A stretch of 45,214 nucleotides of DNA from Planctomycetia bacterium (GCA_005799495.1 SYGP01000034.1:1-45214); one strand, 5' to 3'; positions 8,281 to 17,572 are shown, counted from the stretch's first letter. Notes: generated by a model not told the origin, from the sequence alone. Translations and numbers: made by a program.

Positions 8281-9735
8281 ATGCCCAACTCGAAGCAGCC
8301 TGCATCGCCGCTCCACATGCTCGACAATGTCGGCGCGGGCATTGGCATCGTGGATGCGGCGGGCGAAGTCATCCTGATGACCTCGCGCCTCGCGGAGCAG
8401 CCCGCGGAGACCCTGCGTCTCTTCGCGGAGCAGTGTGCGCTTGCGCTGCCGCAGTTTGCCGCATCGCCGACGCTGCACCTTCGCAAGCGATTCCGGTCGG
8501 GCCCACACACCTTCGAGCTCCTCATTTCGCCCGCCGCCGGCGGCGGCGCGTCCGGCGTTCTCTTCGATGTTTCCGCGCACACGCGGCTGGCAGAACGCCT
8601 CGACAGCGTCGACGCAGCGGGTGCCGCCCTGCTCGACCTCGACGCGCAAATCGTGAATCCACTGAATGTGGCTGAACGCCTCGCGCTCCTCGAGGGGAAG
8701 ATCGCGCAGGCGATGGAGCGTGAGTTGCCCGGGCAGCCTTACGAAGTCCGCCTCCGCAATCGCAAGACCGATCAACTCGAACTGGTCATCGGTCACGGCA
8801 TCGATCCTCTCCGGATCGGTGAATCGATCTTTGCGCGAGCGGCAGCCAACGGCATTTCCGGCATCGTGGCGAGTTCGGGGCGCAGCGTCATCTGCCAGGA
8901 CACGGATGCAGATCCGAACTACCTGCCTGGATTGCCCGGTGCGCGCTCGAGCCTTACCGTTCCCATGCTCCTTCGGGAACGCGTCATCGGCATCGTCAAT
9001 GTCGAGTCGCTCCGAGCGGATGCGTTCACCGAAGAAGACTGCCTCGCGCTGGAGACCTACGGCCGCTACATGGCGATGGCGCTCAACATTCTGGACATGC
9101 TCATCGTGGAACGGTCGTCGACGAGCGAGCGAGTCAGCGCGATCCTGCGGGATGAACTGGCGGTTCCGACGCAGCGGCTTCGGGACGCCACGATGGATGT
9201 TGCCATGGGGAAACTGGGGGCATTCGAGCATCTGGAGCGGGCACTGGAGATGCTTTCGGCGCGGATCAAGGGTGCGACATCCGGGCCTCAGTCGGTGCTT
9301 GGCATCGATCGACTGCCGAGCGATCGGTCACGCGATCCGTGGATTGAAGGCAAGCGCATCCTGGTTGCCGACGATGATGCCAATGTCCGTGAGACGATTC
9401 AGGGACTGCTGCAGGAGGCGGGTGGAATCGTGGAGAACCGTCCCGATGGAAGCACGGCACTGGAACTCATCCGCCGCGCACAGGACGAAGGGAATCCCTT
9501 CGAGCTGGTCATCTCCGATGTGCGCATGCCGGACCGCAATGGATATGAGGTGTTCCGTGGCACACGCGAGGCGTCGCCGGCCTGTGCATTCCTCATGATG
9601 ACGGGTTTCGGCTACGACCCGAACCACTCGATCGTCCGATCCACGCAAGATGGACTCAATAACTTCCTGTTCAAGCCCTTTCAGGCGGGCGTCCTGCTCG
9701 AGGAAGTGCGCAAGGCGCTGGGTGCGCCGCAGTAG
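8281..9735 (+). CDS. PAS-like/GAF protein with C-terminal receiver domain
   Basis: A 484-residue cytoplasmic signalling protein. The N-terminal 110 residues look PAS-like (LDNVGAGIGIVDAAGEVI). A GAF domain covers about 130-280, with the typical RSSLTVPMLLRERVIGIVNVES stretch near its end. A short helical region around 285-340 looks like a degenerate dimerisation segment without a phosphoacceptor histidine. A complete receiver domain covers about 357-480, with acidic pocket D364-D366, phosphoacceptor D413 (SDVRMPD), Thr in MMTG and K465 (FKPF). There is no kinase ATPase and no DNA-binding domain, so it must act through partners. The ATG at 8281 has no Shine-Dalgarno but has TACACT 10 nt upstream. 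It diverges from the Gld-type ABC cassette, suggesting but not proving a link. Confidence 0.82.
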   Translation: MPNSKQPASPLHMLDNVGAGIGIVDAAGEVILMTSRLAEQPAETLRLFAEQCALALPQFAASPTLHLRKRFRSGPHTFELLISPAAGGGASGVLFDVSAHTRLAERLDSVDAAGAALLDLDAQIVNPLNVAERLALLEGKIAQAMERELPGQPYEVRLRNRKTDQLELVIGHGIDPLRIGESIFARAAANGISGIVASSGRSVICQDTDADPNYLPGLPGARSSLTVPMLLRERVIGIVNVESLRADAFTEEDCLALETYGRYMAMALNILDMLIVERSSTSERVSAILRDELAVPTQRLRDATMDVAMGKLGAFEHLERALEMLSARIKGATSGPQSVLGIDRLPSDRSRDPWIEGKRILVADDDANVRETIQGLLQEAGGIVENRPDGSTALELIRRAQDEGNPFELVISDVRMPDRNGYEVFRGTREASPACAFLMMTGFGYDPNHSIVRSTQDGLNNFLFKPFQAGVLLEEVRKALGAPQ

Positions 9736-9736
9736 T

Positions 9737-10708
9737 TCACGGGTCGAGCCGTGCGCGAAGCAGTCGGGGCAGCCTTTCCAGATCGCGCAGAACGACGGCC
9801 TCCGAGAGTCCGCCTGACGATGCGATCTCCAGCGCGGACTGCTCTTGACTTGCGGCAATCTCACACAACAGCACACCGCCAGCGCGAAGCAGGCGAGGCG
9901 CACACCCCACCACGCGCCGCACCATGTCCAGCCCATCGACACCACCACGAAGCGCCGTCTCTGGCTCCCATGCCCGCACATTCTGCGGCACATCCTTCCA
10001 CTCCACATCGCTGATGTAGGGCGGATTGGCGCAGAGAACGCCCACGGTGCCCTCGATGCCCAAGCCGGCAAGGGCGCCATCCAAATCACCTTGCACAACT
10101 TCGACAACAGACTCGAGCCTGTGTGCCGCGACATTCCGCCGCGCGAGATCGACGGCCGCAGGCACAACATCGGTGGCAATCACTCGAAGACCTCGGAGCA
10201 CTTCCCCATCGGACCCACCGCGCTCATTCTGCTCGGAGCCCTTCCAAGCCAACTGCCGCCGTCCCGTGCGGAGCGTCCGCAGCGCACGCGCCACGGCGAT
10301 GGCGATGCATCCCGTGCCCGTGCAGAGATCCACGATGCAGGGCGGCGTTGCACCCGCCTCACAGGCAGCAGCCGCGACGCGAACAGCCTCCTCCACGAGC
10401 AACTCGGTACAGGGACGCGGAATCAGTGTCGACGGTCCCACCTCCAGTTCACATCCGTGGAAAGCCCACCGACCGACGAGATACTGCACTGGCTCATGCC
10501 GGCCCGCGCGCTGCACCAGATCACGAAGCCGCGCCAGTTCATCGCCCGTTGCCACGCGATCTGCGTCGACATAGGTCTGCAGACGCTCGCAACCGAGGAC
10601 ATTCGCCAACAGCAGATCTGCACATAACTGTGGCGATTCAACCCCCCTTTCCGCAAGAAATGGGTTCATCCATGCACGCAGGCGGCGGATCGTCCATGGC
10701 TCGGCCAC
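9737..10708 (-). CDS. prmC: Peptide chain release factor N5-glutamine methyltransferase
   Basis: PrmC (HemK) methylates the Gln of the GGQ motif in release factors RF1/RF2 using SAM. The helical N-terminal domain is followed by a Rossmann methyltransferase with SAM motif VDLCTGTGCIAIAVA and the diagnostic NPPY motif (CANPPYISDVEW). Length, 323 aa, is slightly above the usual 280 because of a Gly/Glu-rich insertion (GRRQLAWKGSEQNERGG) between the SAM motif and the next strand. I choose the GTG at 10708 because it gives a normal N-terminus (VAEPWTIRRLRAWM) and TACGAT lies 6 nt upstream; a longer frame to 10762 would overlap the divergent gene. prfA, the usual neighbour, is not in the window. 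Confidence 0.9.
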   Translation of the reverse strand: MAEPWTIRRLRAWMNPFLAERGVESPQLCADLLLANVLGCERLQTYVDADRVATGDELARLRDLVQRAGRHEPVQYLVGRWAFHGCELEVGPSTLIPRPCTELLVEEAVRVAAAACEAGATPPCIVDLCTGTGCIAIAVARALRTLRTGRRQLAWKGSEQNERGGSDGEVLRGLRVIATDVVPAAVDLARRNVAAHRLESVVEVVQGDLDGALAGLGIEGTVGVLCANPPYISDVEWKDVPQNVRAWEPETALRGGVDGLDMVRRVVGCAPRLLRAGGVLLCEIAASQEQSALEIASSGGLSEAVVLRDLERLPRLLRARLDP

Positions 10709-10714
10709 AACGGA

Positions 10715-10720
10715 ATCGTA
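10715..10720 (-). promoter_or_regulatory. Candidate -10 of prmC
   Basis: TACGAT on the minus strand, 6 nt before the GTG at 10708, with no Shine-Dalgarno between. The spacing would put transcription initiation at or beside the start codon. Confidence 0.4.
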
Positions 10721-10733
10721 ACGCGGGTGAAGG

Positions 10734-10739
10734 TAAGAT
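10734..10739 (+). promoter_or_regulatory. Candidate -10 of the small gene at 10755
   Basis: TAAGAT, 15 nt upstream of the ATG at 10755 and divergent from the candidate prmC -10. The spacing is a little longer than for the other start-proximal hexamers in this window. Confidence 0.3.
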
Positions 10740-10754
10740 CGTCGGTCCGCCCCA

Positions 10755-11216
10755 ATGCGCACGCAAACAAACGATCAGATTCTGGAAGCCATCGAATCCG
10801 CTGCACGAAATGCGCGCACCTTTGGTGACATCACGCGCAGCGATGGGCGCTTGGTCTGCGCGGCGTCAGGATCTGCAGCCTCGGCGGAGTATGTGCTCGA
10901 AGCCGCTGCCGAGGGATGGCGACTCTCGCTCGGCACTGCTGATCGCTGGCTGAGCGAGTCCATCGAGTCCTCGCTGGTCGAGTCGCGCGACTCCATCGAA
11001 GACCTGTTCCGCGAGGCGCTGCTCGACATCGGATCGACAGTCGATCCACCGCGCGTGAAGCATTTCCGCGACGATGCCAAGCGTTATGTCTTCGAGACGG
11101 TCCTTCCCGCAGACGGCAGCGATGCCGATGTGGTGGCCCGGCTTCAGACATTCCTGCTGGCGTTCGAGTCGATGTTCCGCCTGCTGGGCGACATGGACAG
11201 CGGACCGGAGGGCTGA
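10755..11216 (+). CDS. Conserved-looking small protein of unknown function
   Basis: A 153-residue soluble, acidic protein that I do not recognise. It has no signal peptide or membrane segment. Its composition, with alternating helices and strands (EYVLEAAAEGWRLSLGTADRWLSESIESSL), could suit a small alpha/beta fold of the chaperone-like or YbjN-like kind, but that is only an impression. Its stop overlaps the start of the glycosyltransferase at 11216 (TGATG), so the two are very likely co-translated and may act together. Codon use and GC-rich third positions agree with the neighbours, supporting a real gene. Confidence 0.65.
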   Translation: MRTQTNDQILEAIESAARNARTFGDITRSDGRLVCAASGSAASAEYVLEAAAEGWRLSLGTADRWLSESIESSLVESRDSIEDLFREALLDIGSTVDPPRVKHFRDDAKRYVFETVLPADGSDADVVARLQTFLLAFESMFRLLGDMDSGPEG

Positions 11217-12769
11217 TGAGCGCGCCGTCCGTGCTGATGCTGGGATGGGAGTTCCCGCCGTTCATTACGGGAGGTCTTGGCACGGCTTGCCACGGGCTGA
11301 CGCGCGCACTCAAGGAGGCAGGGTGCGATGTGACCTTTGTTCTTCCGAGGGCCGTGGACCACTCGCATGCGTCGCATGTGCGTTTGGTTTCCCCGGAAGA
11401 TCTCGCAACAGGATGCTCCACTTCCGACGCCAAGTGGGCACCCGTACCCGCAGCACGCATCATCGAATCGACGGCAGAAGCAGCCGCGAGCATCGATGTC
11501 CACGCGGCGGATTCGCCCGCGTCTGCACGGGCGCGCCAGGAAGCCCTCCTGCGGGGAACGCCTGAACGCATCGACATTCTTCGCTTGGGAAGCACGAACG
11601 AAGGCGCGTACGGTTCGGTTGCGCGGACCCGGGAGGTCCTTCGACAGTCTGGCACACCCCTGGAGGAATGGTCGGGAGCATCGGATCCGAGGACCATGAT
11701 GGCACGGCTGATCGCTTCGGGCGTCGAACCTGCACTCGCCTGGGAACAAGTGGTGATCGATCAGGTGCTCCCGGAAGCTGCAACGCCTCCTGCGCATGCG
11801 GTGATGCTGACCGGCGGATACGAAGGTGATCTGGTCCTGGCTGCAGAGCGGTACGCGCAGTTCTGCGTGCAGTCTGCGCGCGAGCTGAACTTTGACATCA
11901 TTCATGCGCATGATTGGCTCACCTACCCCGCAGGGCTTGCGCTCGCACGCCTGACGGGTCGACCGCTCGTTGTCCATGTGCACGCGACGGAGTTCGATCG
12001 CTCTGGCACGCACGTCAACCAGCAGGTCTACAACATTGAACGCCGCGGCATGCACGGTGCCGTGCGGGTCATGGCCGTCAGCAATCTCACCCGAAACCTG
12101 CTGGTGAACCGCTACGGACTCTCGCCCAACAAGATCGATGTCGTCTACAACGGCGTGGAACTGGAGCCCGCGTCCTACGGCATCAAACGGATCGAGCGCG
12201 GGGAACGAATCGTGCTGTACTTCGGGCGCATCACCATGCAGAAGGGTCCCGAGTACTTCGTGCGCGCTGCCAAGCGCGTGCTCGAAGTGGAGAAGAATGT
12301 GCGATTCGTGGTGGCTGGATCGGGCGATCTGGCAAGTTCCATGATCGAGATGGCAGCGAGCCTCGGGATCGGCGGCAAGATGACCTTCACGGGATTCCTT
12401 CGTGGACGGGACATTCCCCGCGTCTTCTCGATGGCGGATCTCTATGTGATGCCGAGCGTTTCAGAGCCATTCGGCATCGCGCCGCTCGAGGCGATGGGGC
12501 ACCGTGTTCCCGTGATCATCTCGCGGAACTCCGGTGTCTCCGAAGTACTGACACACGCACTCAAGGTGGACTTCTGGGATGTGGATGACATGGCAAACAA
12601 GATCGTCGCTGTCCTGCGCCACCCTCCCCTTCGAGCCGAGCTTCGCGATCGCGGACTCTTCGAGGTTCGAGGGATCACCTGGGACGGTGCGGCGAAGCGC
12701 TGCATCACGTCCTACCAGAGCGCGATGAACGCCGTGCGCCGCATCCCTGCTGGATTGCGGCACGGGTAA
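11216..12769 (+). CDS. GT-B fold glycosyltransferase, glycogen-synthase-like (GT4/GT5 type)
   Basis: A 517-residue cytoplasmic enzyme predicted to transfer a sugar from a nucleotide-sugar donor. The N-terminal Rossmann half starts MLGWEFPPFITGGLGTACHGL, the typical opening of starch/glycogen synthase-like enzymes, but lacks the KxGG lysine of true GlgA. An insertion of about 110 residues, rich in Ala and charged residues, follows the first strand-helix unit. The conserved HAHDWLT motif lies near residue 230. The C-terminal half carries a GT4-type donor site: FGRITMQKGPEYFVRAAKRV, then PSVSEPFGIAPLEAMGHRVPVI with the catalytic E-x7-E arrangement. It is coupled to the small upstream gene. A role in glycogen or exopolysaccharide synthesis is possible; the product is not determinable. 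Confidence 0.82.
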   Translation: MSAPSVLMLGWEFPPFITGGLGTACHGLTRALKEAGCDVTFVLPRAVDHSHASHVRLVSPEDLATGCSTSDAKWAPVPAARIIESTAEAAASIDVHAADSPASARARQEALLRGTPERIDILRLGSTNEGAYGSVARTREVLRQSGTPLEEWSGASDPRTMMARLIASGVEPALAWEQVVIDQVLPEAATPPAHAVMLTGGYEGDLVLAAERYAQFCVQSARELNFDIIHAHDWLTYPAGLALARLTGRPLVVHVHATEFDRSGTHVNQQVYNIERRGMHGAVRVMAVSNLTRNLLVNRYGLSPNKIDVVYNGVELEPASYGIKRIERGERIVLYFGRITMQKGPEYFVRAAKRVLEVEKNVRFVVAGSGDLASSMIEMAASLGIGGKMTFTGFLRGRDIPRVFSMADLYVMPSVSEPFGIAPLEAMGHRVPVIISRNSGVSEVLTHALKVDFWDVDDMANKIVAVLRHPPLRAELRDRGLFEVRGITWDGAAKRCITSYQSAMNAVRRIPAGLRHG

Positions 12770-12805
12770 CGCACTGTTCCGCGCAACTGCGCCGCACGGC
12801 GCTCC

Positions 12806-12811
12806 TATACT
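12806..12811 (+). promoter_or_regulatory. Candidate -10 of putA
   Basis: TATACT, 9 nt before the putA ATG, with no Shine-Dalgarno in between. It lies in the 51-bp gap after the glycosyltransferase. No convincing -35 is visible. Confidence 0.45.
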
Positions 12812-12820
12812 CGCAGCACG

Positions 12821-15800
12821 ATGGGTCTGTTCACTCGTGCCAAGCCTGCGCCCAAGACGGCGCCGGCACCCCAACCCCGCCCCGCAGCCGCGCAGCAGCA
12901 GACGCACTCCACCGCAGAGCATGGAACACCCGTTCCGCTGCTGGGCGATGCAGCGCTCGAGCGCAGCGCTCAGGAGAATGCGCTGCGCATCCTGCGCAGC
13001 GCTCGAGGCAGCAGTGATGGAATGCTGTCGGCAGCATTCTGGTCCGACAAGCTGATGGCTTGGTCGATGCGCGATCCGGACTTCAAGGTCCAACTCTTTC
13101 ATTTCGTCGATTGTTTCCCTGCCCTGCGCAACTCCGACTCGGTGTACGAACATCTCGTCGACTTCATGTCGAAGCCAGGACTTTCGCTCCCGCCAGGCAT
13201 GGACTTCGGGTTGAAGGCGGGTGGTCTGGCGAAGGGGTTGGTCGCACGAACGATGTCTTCGCAGATCGAGTCGATGGCGGGCAAGTTCATCGCGGGGACC
13301 GATGCCAAGAGCGCGCTTCCGACGCTTCGTGCCCTGTGGGATCGCGGACTCGCGTTCAGCGTGGACCTGCTCGGCGAAGCCTGTCTCAGCGACTCGGAAG
13401 CGGCTGCCTACCGCGCCAAGTACGCCGATCTCCTCGAGCACCTCCCGAGCGCCGTTGCCGCTTGGCCGGCCAACGCATCGCTCGAGCGCGACCATCTCGG
13501 TCCGATTCCGCGCACCAATGTGTCGATCAAGATCTCCTCGCTGTTTGCGCGCACGGATCCGATCGACTCCGAGGGATCGATCCGCGGATTGGAAGAGGCG
13601 CTGCTGCCGCTGCTCGAGTCCGCGGCTCGGCGCGGCGTCTTCGTCAACTTCGACATGGAGCAGCAGTCGCTGAAAGACCTGACGCTCGAACTGTTCATGC
13701 GGTGCTGCGAGCGCGTTCCCTTTCAGGCGGGCATTGCCATGCAGGCGTACCTCCGCAGCGGCGAGTCCGATGCACAGCGGCTCATCGATTGGGCTCGGCG
13801 CACCCGGCGCGTCGTGACGGTTCGACTCGTCAAGGGTGCCTACTGGGATTCGCAGACCATCCTCTCCGAGCAGCAGGGATGGGCGAATCCCTGTTGGAGT
13901 TTCAAACGAGATACCGATGCTTGTTTCGAACGCATGGCGGCACGGTTCATTGAAGCGACGCCGAAGAGCGAGAACAGTGGCGGTGGAACGCGGCTCGCGC
14001 TCGGTTCCCACAACGCCCGATCGATCGGCGCGGCGCTGGCTCTCGTGGATCGACACGGCCTGCCGCGTGAAGCGATCGAGTTGCAGATGCTGCACGGGAT
14101 GGCGGATGCGCTGAAGGGCGCATGCATCAAGGAAGGACTCCGTGTGCGCGAGTACCTGCCCGTCGGCGAGATGATCCCCGGCATGGCGTATCTCGTTCGA
14201 CGCCTGCTGGAGAACACCAGCAACGAGAGCTGGTTGCGCTCGGGATTCGCGGATGCGGCAGACGACAGCCAACTCGTGGCGACCCCGCACCGTTCGGCGG
14301 GTGCAGGTTCGGGGCGGGATGATGGCCTGCTGCGCATTCGAGGTTCGGCAGAGCGACATGCGCTCAGCAGCGCACATTCGGAAGTGGCGGATGGACTGCC
14401 ATTCTTCACGGAGCCGATGCGCGACTTCTCCGATGCCGCCACGCGGACGGCGTTCGCCGCGGGCGTGCACATGGCGCGTGTTCCAAGCGTCGCCAACGAC
14501 ACGACGGTGGAGCAGGCGCGCACGGCGATCGCTCGCCTTCATGCGGCTTTCCCTGCCTGGCGCGAAACGCCCATCGCCGAACGCGCCGCAGTCCTGATTC
14601 GTGCAGCCGCCGCCCTGCGTGCTCGGCGGGATGAACTTTCGGGCATCATCATCCGGGAGTCAGGCAAGACATGGCGGGAGGCGGACGGCGATGTCTGCGA
14701 AGCGATCGACTTCTGTGAGTACTACGCACGCGAAGCTGCGCATCTCTTCCACCCGCGCCGCCTCGGTCACTTCACGGGCGAACTGAATCAGGAGTGGCAC
14801 CAGCCGCGTGGGGTCGCAGTCGTCATCAGTCCCTGGAATTTCCCGCTCGCGATCTGCTGTGGCATGACCGTTGCCGCACTCGTCACGGGCAACACCGTGG
14901 CAGTCAAGCCAGCGGAGCAGACGCCCGGCATCGCTCGAATCCTGTGCGAAGTCCTTTGGAACGCGGGCGCGCCCCGCGATGCGCTTGCCTTCCTGCCAGG
15001 CCCAGGCGAGAGCGTGGGTGCGGAGCTTGTGCGTGATCCGCGCGTGGCGATCATCGCATTCACGGGCTCGAAGGCGGTTGGACTCGACATCATCGCAGCC
15101 GCTGGGCAGACTCCGCAGCAGCAGGGCTTCGTGAAGAAGGTGATCTGCGAGATGGGCGGCAAGAACGCCATCATCGTGGATGAGAGCGCGGACCTCGATG
15201 AGGCGGTGCTGGGCGTTCGTCAGTCTGCGTTCGGATTCTCAGGGCAAAAATGCTCCGCGTGCAGTCGCGCCATCGTGGTCGGATCGGCGCTCGAACCCTT
15301 CCTGCACCGCCTCGTGGACGCGACGCGGACACTCACGGTCGGAGATCCGCTGTTGCCGGGCACGGACATCGGTCCAGTCATCGACGAGGAAGCGGCACGC
15401 CGCATCCGTGCCGCCATCGAGTCGGCAGGCCGCGAGGGTCGGATCGCCGTGCAGGTACCCATCCCAAACGGCCTCGAGGCACGAGTGGGAAAGCCGTTCA
15501 TCGGACCGACCATCATTCAGGATGTCCGTGCGAACCACCGCATCGCCCAGGATGAGATCTTCGGTCCTGTGCTCGCAGTCATCCACGCACGCGACTTCAC
15601 CGAAGCGCTGTCCATCGCAAACGGAAGCGATTACAAGTTGACGGGCGGCGTCTTCAGCCGACGACCCTCTCATCTCCATCGCGCGCGCAGCGAGTTCCGA
15701 GTGGGCAACCTCTACCTCAACCGCGGCATCACGGGCGCGCTCGTCGGGCGACAGCCCTTCGGCGGATTCGGCATGAGCGGCGTCGGGAGCAAGGCGGGCG

Positions 15801-15886
15801 GATCGCAGTACCTGCTCCAGTTCGTCGAGCCGCGAAGCGTGTGCGAGAACACGATGCGCCGCGGCTTCGCGCCGGGACTGACCTGA
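12821..15886 (+). CDS. putA: Bifunctional proline dehydrogenase / L-glutamate gamma-semialdehyde dehydrogenase
   Basis: PutA oxidises proline to glutamate in two steps: FAD-dependent proline dehydrogenase, then NAD-dependent P5C dehydrogenase, with channelling between the sites. At 1021 aa this is the minimal form: there is no ribbon-helix-helix DNA-binding domain as in E. coli PutA (about 1320 aa), so it should not act as its own repressor. An Ala/Pro/Gln-rich stretch at residues 5-40 precedes the PRODH barrel (about 80-500), which ends with the family motif REYLPVGEMIPGMAYLVRR. The aldehyde dehydrogenase half (about 545-1010) shows ISPWNFPLAI, FTGSKAVGL, EMGGKNAIIV and the catalytic Cys 811 in GQKCSA. 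The gene is monocistronic and convergent with comM. Confidence 0.95.
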   Translation: MGLFTRAKPAPKTAPAPQPRPAAAQQQTHSTAEHGTPVPLLGDAALERSAQENALRILRSARGSSDGMLSAAFWSDKLMAWSMRDPDFKVQLFHFVDCFPALRNSDSVYEHLVDFMSKPGLSLPPGMDFGLKAGGLAKGLVARTMSSQIESMAGKFIAGTDAKSALPTLRALWDRGLAFSVDLLGEACLSDSEAAAYRAKYADLLEHLPSAVAAWPANASLERDHLGPIPRTNVSIKISSLFARTDPIDSEGSIRGLEEALLPLLESAARRGVFVNFDMEQQSLKDLTLELFMRCCERVPFQAGIAMQAYLRSGESDAQRLIDWARRTRRVVTVRLVKGAYWDSQTILSEQQGWANPCWSFKRDTDACFERMAARFIEATPKSENSGGGTRLALGSHNARSIGAALALVDRHGLPREAIELQMLHGMADALKGACIKEGLRVREYLPVGEMIPGMAYLVRRLLENTSNESWLRSGFADAADDSQLVATPHRSAGAGSGRDDGLLRIRGSAERHALSSAHSEVADGLPFFTEPMRDFSDAATRTAFAAGVHMARVPSVANDTTVEQARTAIARLHAAFPAWRETPIAERAAVLIRAAAALRARRDELSGIIIRESGKTWREADGDVCEAIDFCEYYAREAAHLFHPRRLGHFTGELNQEWHQPRGVAVVISPWNFPLAICCGMTVAALVTGNTVAVKPAEQTPGIARILCEVLWNAGAPRDALAFLPGPGESVGAELVRDPRVAIIAFTGSKAVGLDIIAAAGQTPQQQGFVKKVICEMGGKNAIIVDESADLDEAVLGVRQSAFGFSGQKCSACSRAIVVGSALEPFLHRLVDATRTLTVGDPLLPGTDIGPVIDEEAARRIRAAIESAGREGRIAVQVPIPNGLEARVGKPFIGPTIIQDVRANHRIAQDEIFGPVLAVIHARDFTEALSIANGSDYKLTGGVFSRRPSHLHRARSEFRVGNLYLNRGITGALVGRQPFGGFGMSGVGSKAGGSQYLLQFVEPRSVCENTMRRGFAPGLT

Positions 15887-15893
15887 AGCGACC

Positions 15894-15906
15894 CCGCCGC
15901 AGGCGG
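15894..15906. terminator. Short GC hairpin between convergent putA and comM
   Basis: CCGCC-GCA-GGCGG forms a 5-bp hairpin in the 23-bp gap between two convergent stop codons. There is no T-run, so intrinsic termination is only possible. A nearly identical hairpin follows the methyltransferase at 33004. Confidence 0.35.
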
Positions 15907-15909
15907 CCA

Positions 15910-17517
15910 TCAGCCCATGCCGAGGGCGCGGTACTGCAGCGCCTCCGAGACATCTTCCGCGTGCACTTCGGAGTGTGCATTCAGGTCGGCAATCGTCATG
16001 GCAACGCGGCGAATCTTGTCATAGGCACGCGCACTGAGGGCGAGCTCGTCGAGGCCGTGCGACAGCAGATGCATCGCAGCGCCATCGAGCCGGCAAACGC
16101 GGTCGAGCATTTCGCCCGGAAGCCGTGCATTCGCGCATGAACCCTGGCGCGCCCTCGCACGCGCACGAGCCTGCAACACCTGCGAGAGCAGCGTCGCACT
16201 GTCCGCACCAGGTTTCGCGCGCGCCAGATCACGCGCACCCACCCGCCGAACCTCCACATGCAGATCGATGCGGTCGAGCACAGGGCCCGAGAGCCGTCCG
16301 AGATACTCGCCCATGAGCCGCGCGCCCCGCGCGCCGCCCAGGCGATCTCCCTGGGCGGATGGGTTCATCGCCGCCACCAGCATGGCTGCCGCGGGCCATC
16401 GGATGCTCCCGCTCGCGCGCGCGATCGACACCTCGCCACCCTCGAGTGGCTCTCGCAGCGATTCGAGCACATCGCGGCGGAACTCCGGCAACTCATCGAG
16501 GAAGAGAATGCCATGGTGTGCGAGCGTGATCTCGCCCGGACGCCCATGCGGCCCACCACCGATGATGGCGGTGGCACTGGCACCGTGGTGCGGCGCTCGG
16601 ACGGGTCGCGCCACATCGAGTCTGCCTGAACGCAAACGCCCTTCCATGCCGACTCCCGCACAGGAGGAAATGCGAAGCACCTCAAGTGCCTCCTCGGGCA
16701 GAAGCGGCGGCAAGATGCCGGCCAGCGCGCGCGCGAGCATCGTCTTGCCGCAGCCGGCGGGACCGAGCATCAGCACATTGTGCCCTCCCGCCGCCGCGAT
16801 CAACATCGCGCGTTTCGCCGTGGTTTGCCCCTTGATCTCGCGAAAGTCGACGGGGGCGAGACCAGTCGGAGGGGCAGCGTCCCCCGCCGCCTCCCCTCCG
16901 ACATGGTCCTCGCTGTCGCATCCCTGCTCCTGTTGGAGCTCCTGCTGGAGCGCCCGTTGGATGAACAGCGAATCCCCGCAAGGCGAGGACCGTTCCCCCC
17001 GAAAGAAGTCCACCGCATCGGCCAGCGTTTCCACCGCAGCGACCTTGCTCTGTGGCACGAGCCGTGCCTCGCACGCGTTCTCCGCGGGCAGCAAGATGCC
17101 TCGACCGACATCACGCGCCAGGAGCGCAGCGCTCACCGCCCCGCGCACGGCACGCACCCGTCCATCGAGTGCCAACTCGCCTGCCACAAGCCACTGCTCC
17201 GGTTCGGGCGCCCCACCCGTGCGAGGATCCGCGGCACCTGCGGCGCGTAACAGTCCAAGCGCGATGGGCAAGTCGTACACCGCCCCCTCCTTGCGTGTCC
17301 CTGCAGGAGCGAGATTCACCACCGCATGATGCCGAGGCACTTCAAATCCCGAACTCTCGATCGCGCGGCGCACACGCTCGACGGACTCTCGGATCGCCGC
17401 ATCCGGCAATCCCACCACGGCGATCTGCGGCAACCCATGTGCGGACAGATGGACTTCCACCTCGCACGGACTCGCGTCGATGCCACGCAGCATGAAAGAG
17501 TGGATCCTCGCCTGCAC
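15910..17517 (-). CDS. comM: YifB/ComM-family Mg-chelatase-like AAA+ ATPase
   Basis: ComM proteins are hexameric helicases that help extend homologous heteroduplex during natural transformation; in most bacteria the family is named YifB without tested function. The 535-residue protein begins with the Lon-protease-like subdomain (MQARIHSFMLRGIDASPCEVEV, VVGLPDAAIRESVERVRRAI). It has a variable Gln/Glu-rich linker near 190-220, Walker A GPAGCGKT near 250, Walker B ILFLDELPEF near 335, and the C-terminal Mg-chelatase domain (RIDLHVEV, LSARAYDKIRRVAMTIADL). It starts at a GTG (17517) with TAGGGT 8 nt upstream and no Shine-Dalgarno. It is convergent with putA and divergent from the TauE gene. Confidence 0.92.
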   Translation of the reverse strand: MQARIHSFMLRGIDASPCEVEVHLSAHGLPQIAVVGLPDAAIRESVERVRRAIESSGFEVPRHHAVVNLAPAGTRKEGAVYDLPIALGLLRAAGAADPRTGGAPEPEQWLVAGELALDGRVRAVRGAVSAALLARDVGRGILLPAENACEARLVPQSKVAAVETLADAVDFFRGERSSPCGDSLFIQRALQQELQQEQGCDSEDHVGGEAAGDAAPPTGLAPVDFREIKGQTTAKRAMLIAAAGGHNVLMLGPAGCGKTMLARALAGILPPLLPEEALEVLRISSCAGVGMEGRLRSGRLDVARPVRAPHHGASATAIIGGGPHGRPGEITLAHHGILFLDELPEFRRDVLESLREPLEGGEVSIARASGSIRWPAAAMLVAAMNPSAQGDRLGGARGARLMGEYLGRLSGPVLDRIDLHVEVRRVGARDLARAKPGADSATLLSQVLQARARARARQGSCANARLPGEMLDRVCRLDGAAMHLLSHGLDELALSARAYDKIRRVAMTIADLNAHSEVHAEDVSEALQYRALGMG

Positions 17518-17525
17518 AGGTGCGC

Positions 17526-17531
17526 ACCCTA
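17526..17531 (-). promoter_or_regulatory. Candidate -10 of comM
   Basis: TAGGGT on the minus strand, 8 nt before the GTG start. It is a weak hexamer, reported because it repeats the spacing seen for other first genes here. Confidence 0.3.
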
Positions 17532-17572
17532 TGCAGACGCCACGCCGGGCCGAGGAACATGCCCGTTTTTCG

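Noticed and set aside
11216-12769. True glycogen synthase GlgA
   Set aside because: The N-terminal KxGG motif is replaced by FITGGLG and the C-terminal half is GT4-like, so only a general glycosyltransferase call is supported.
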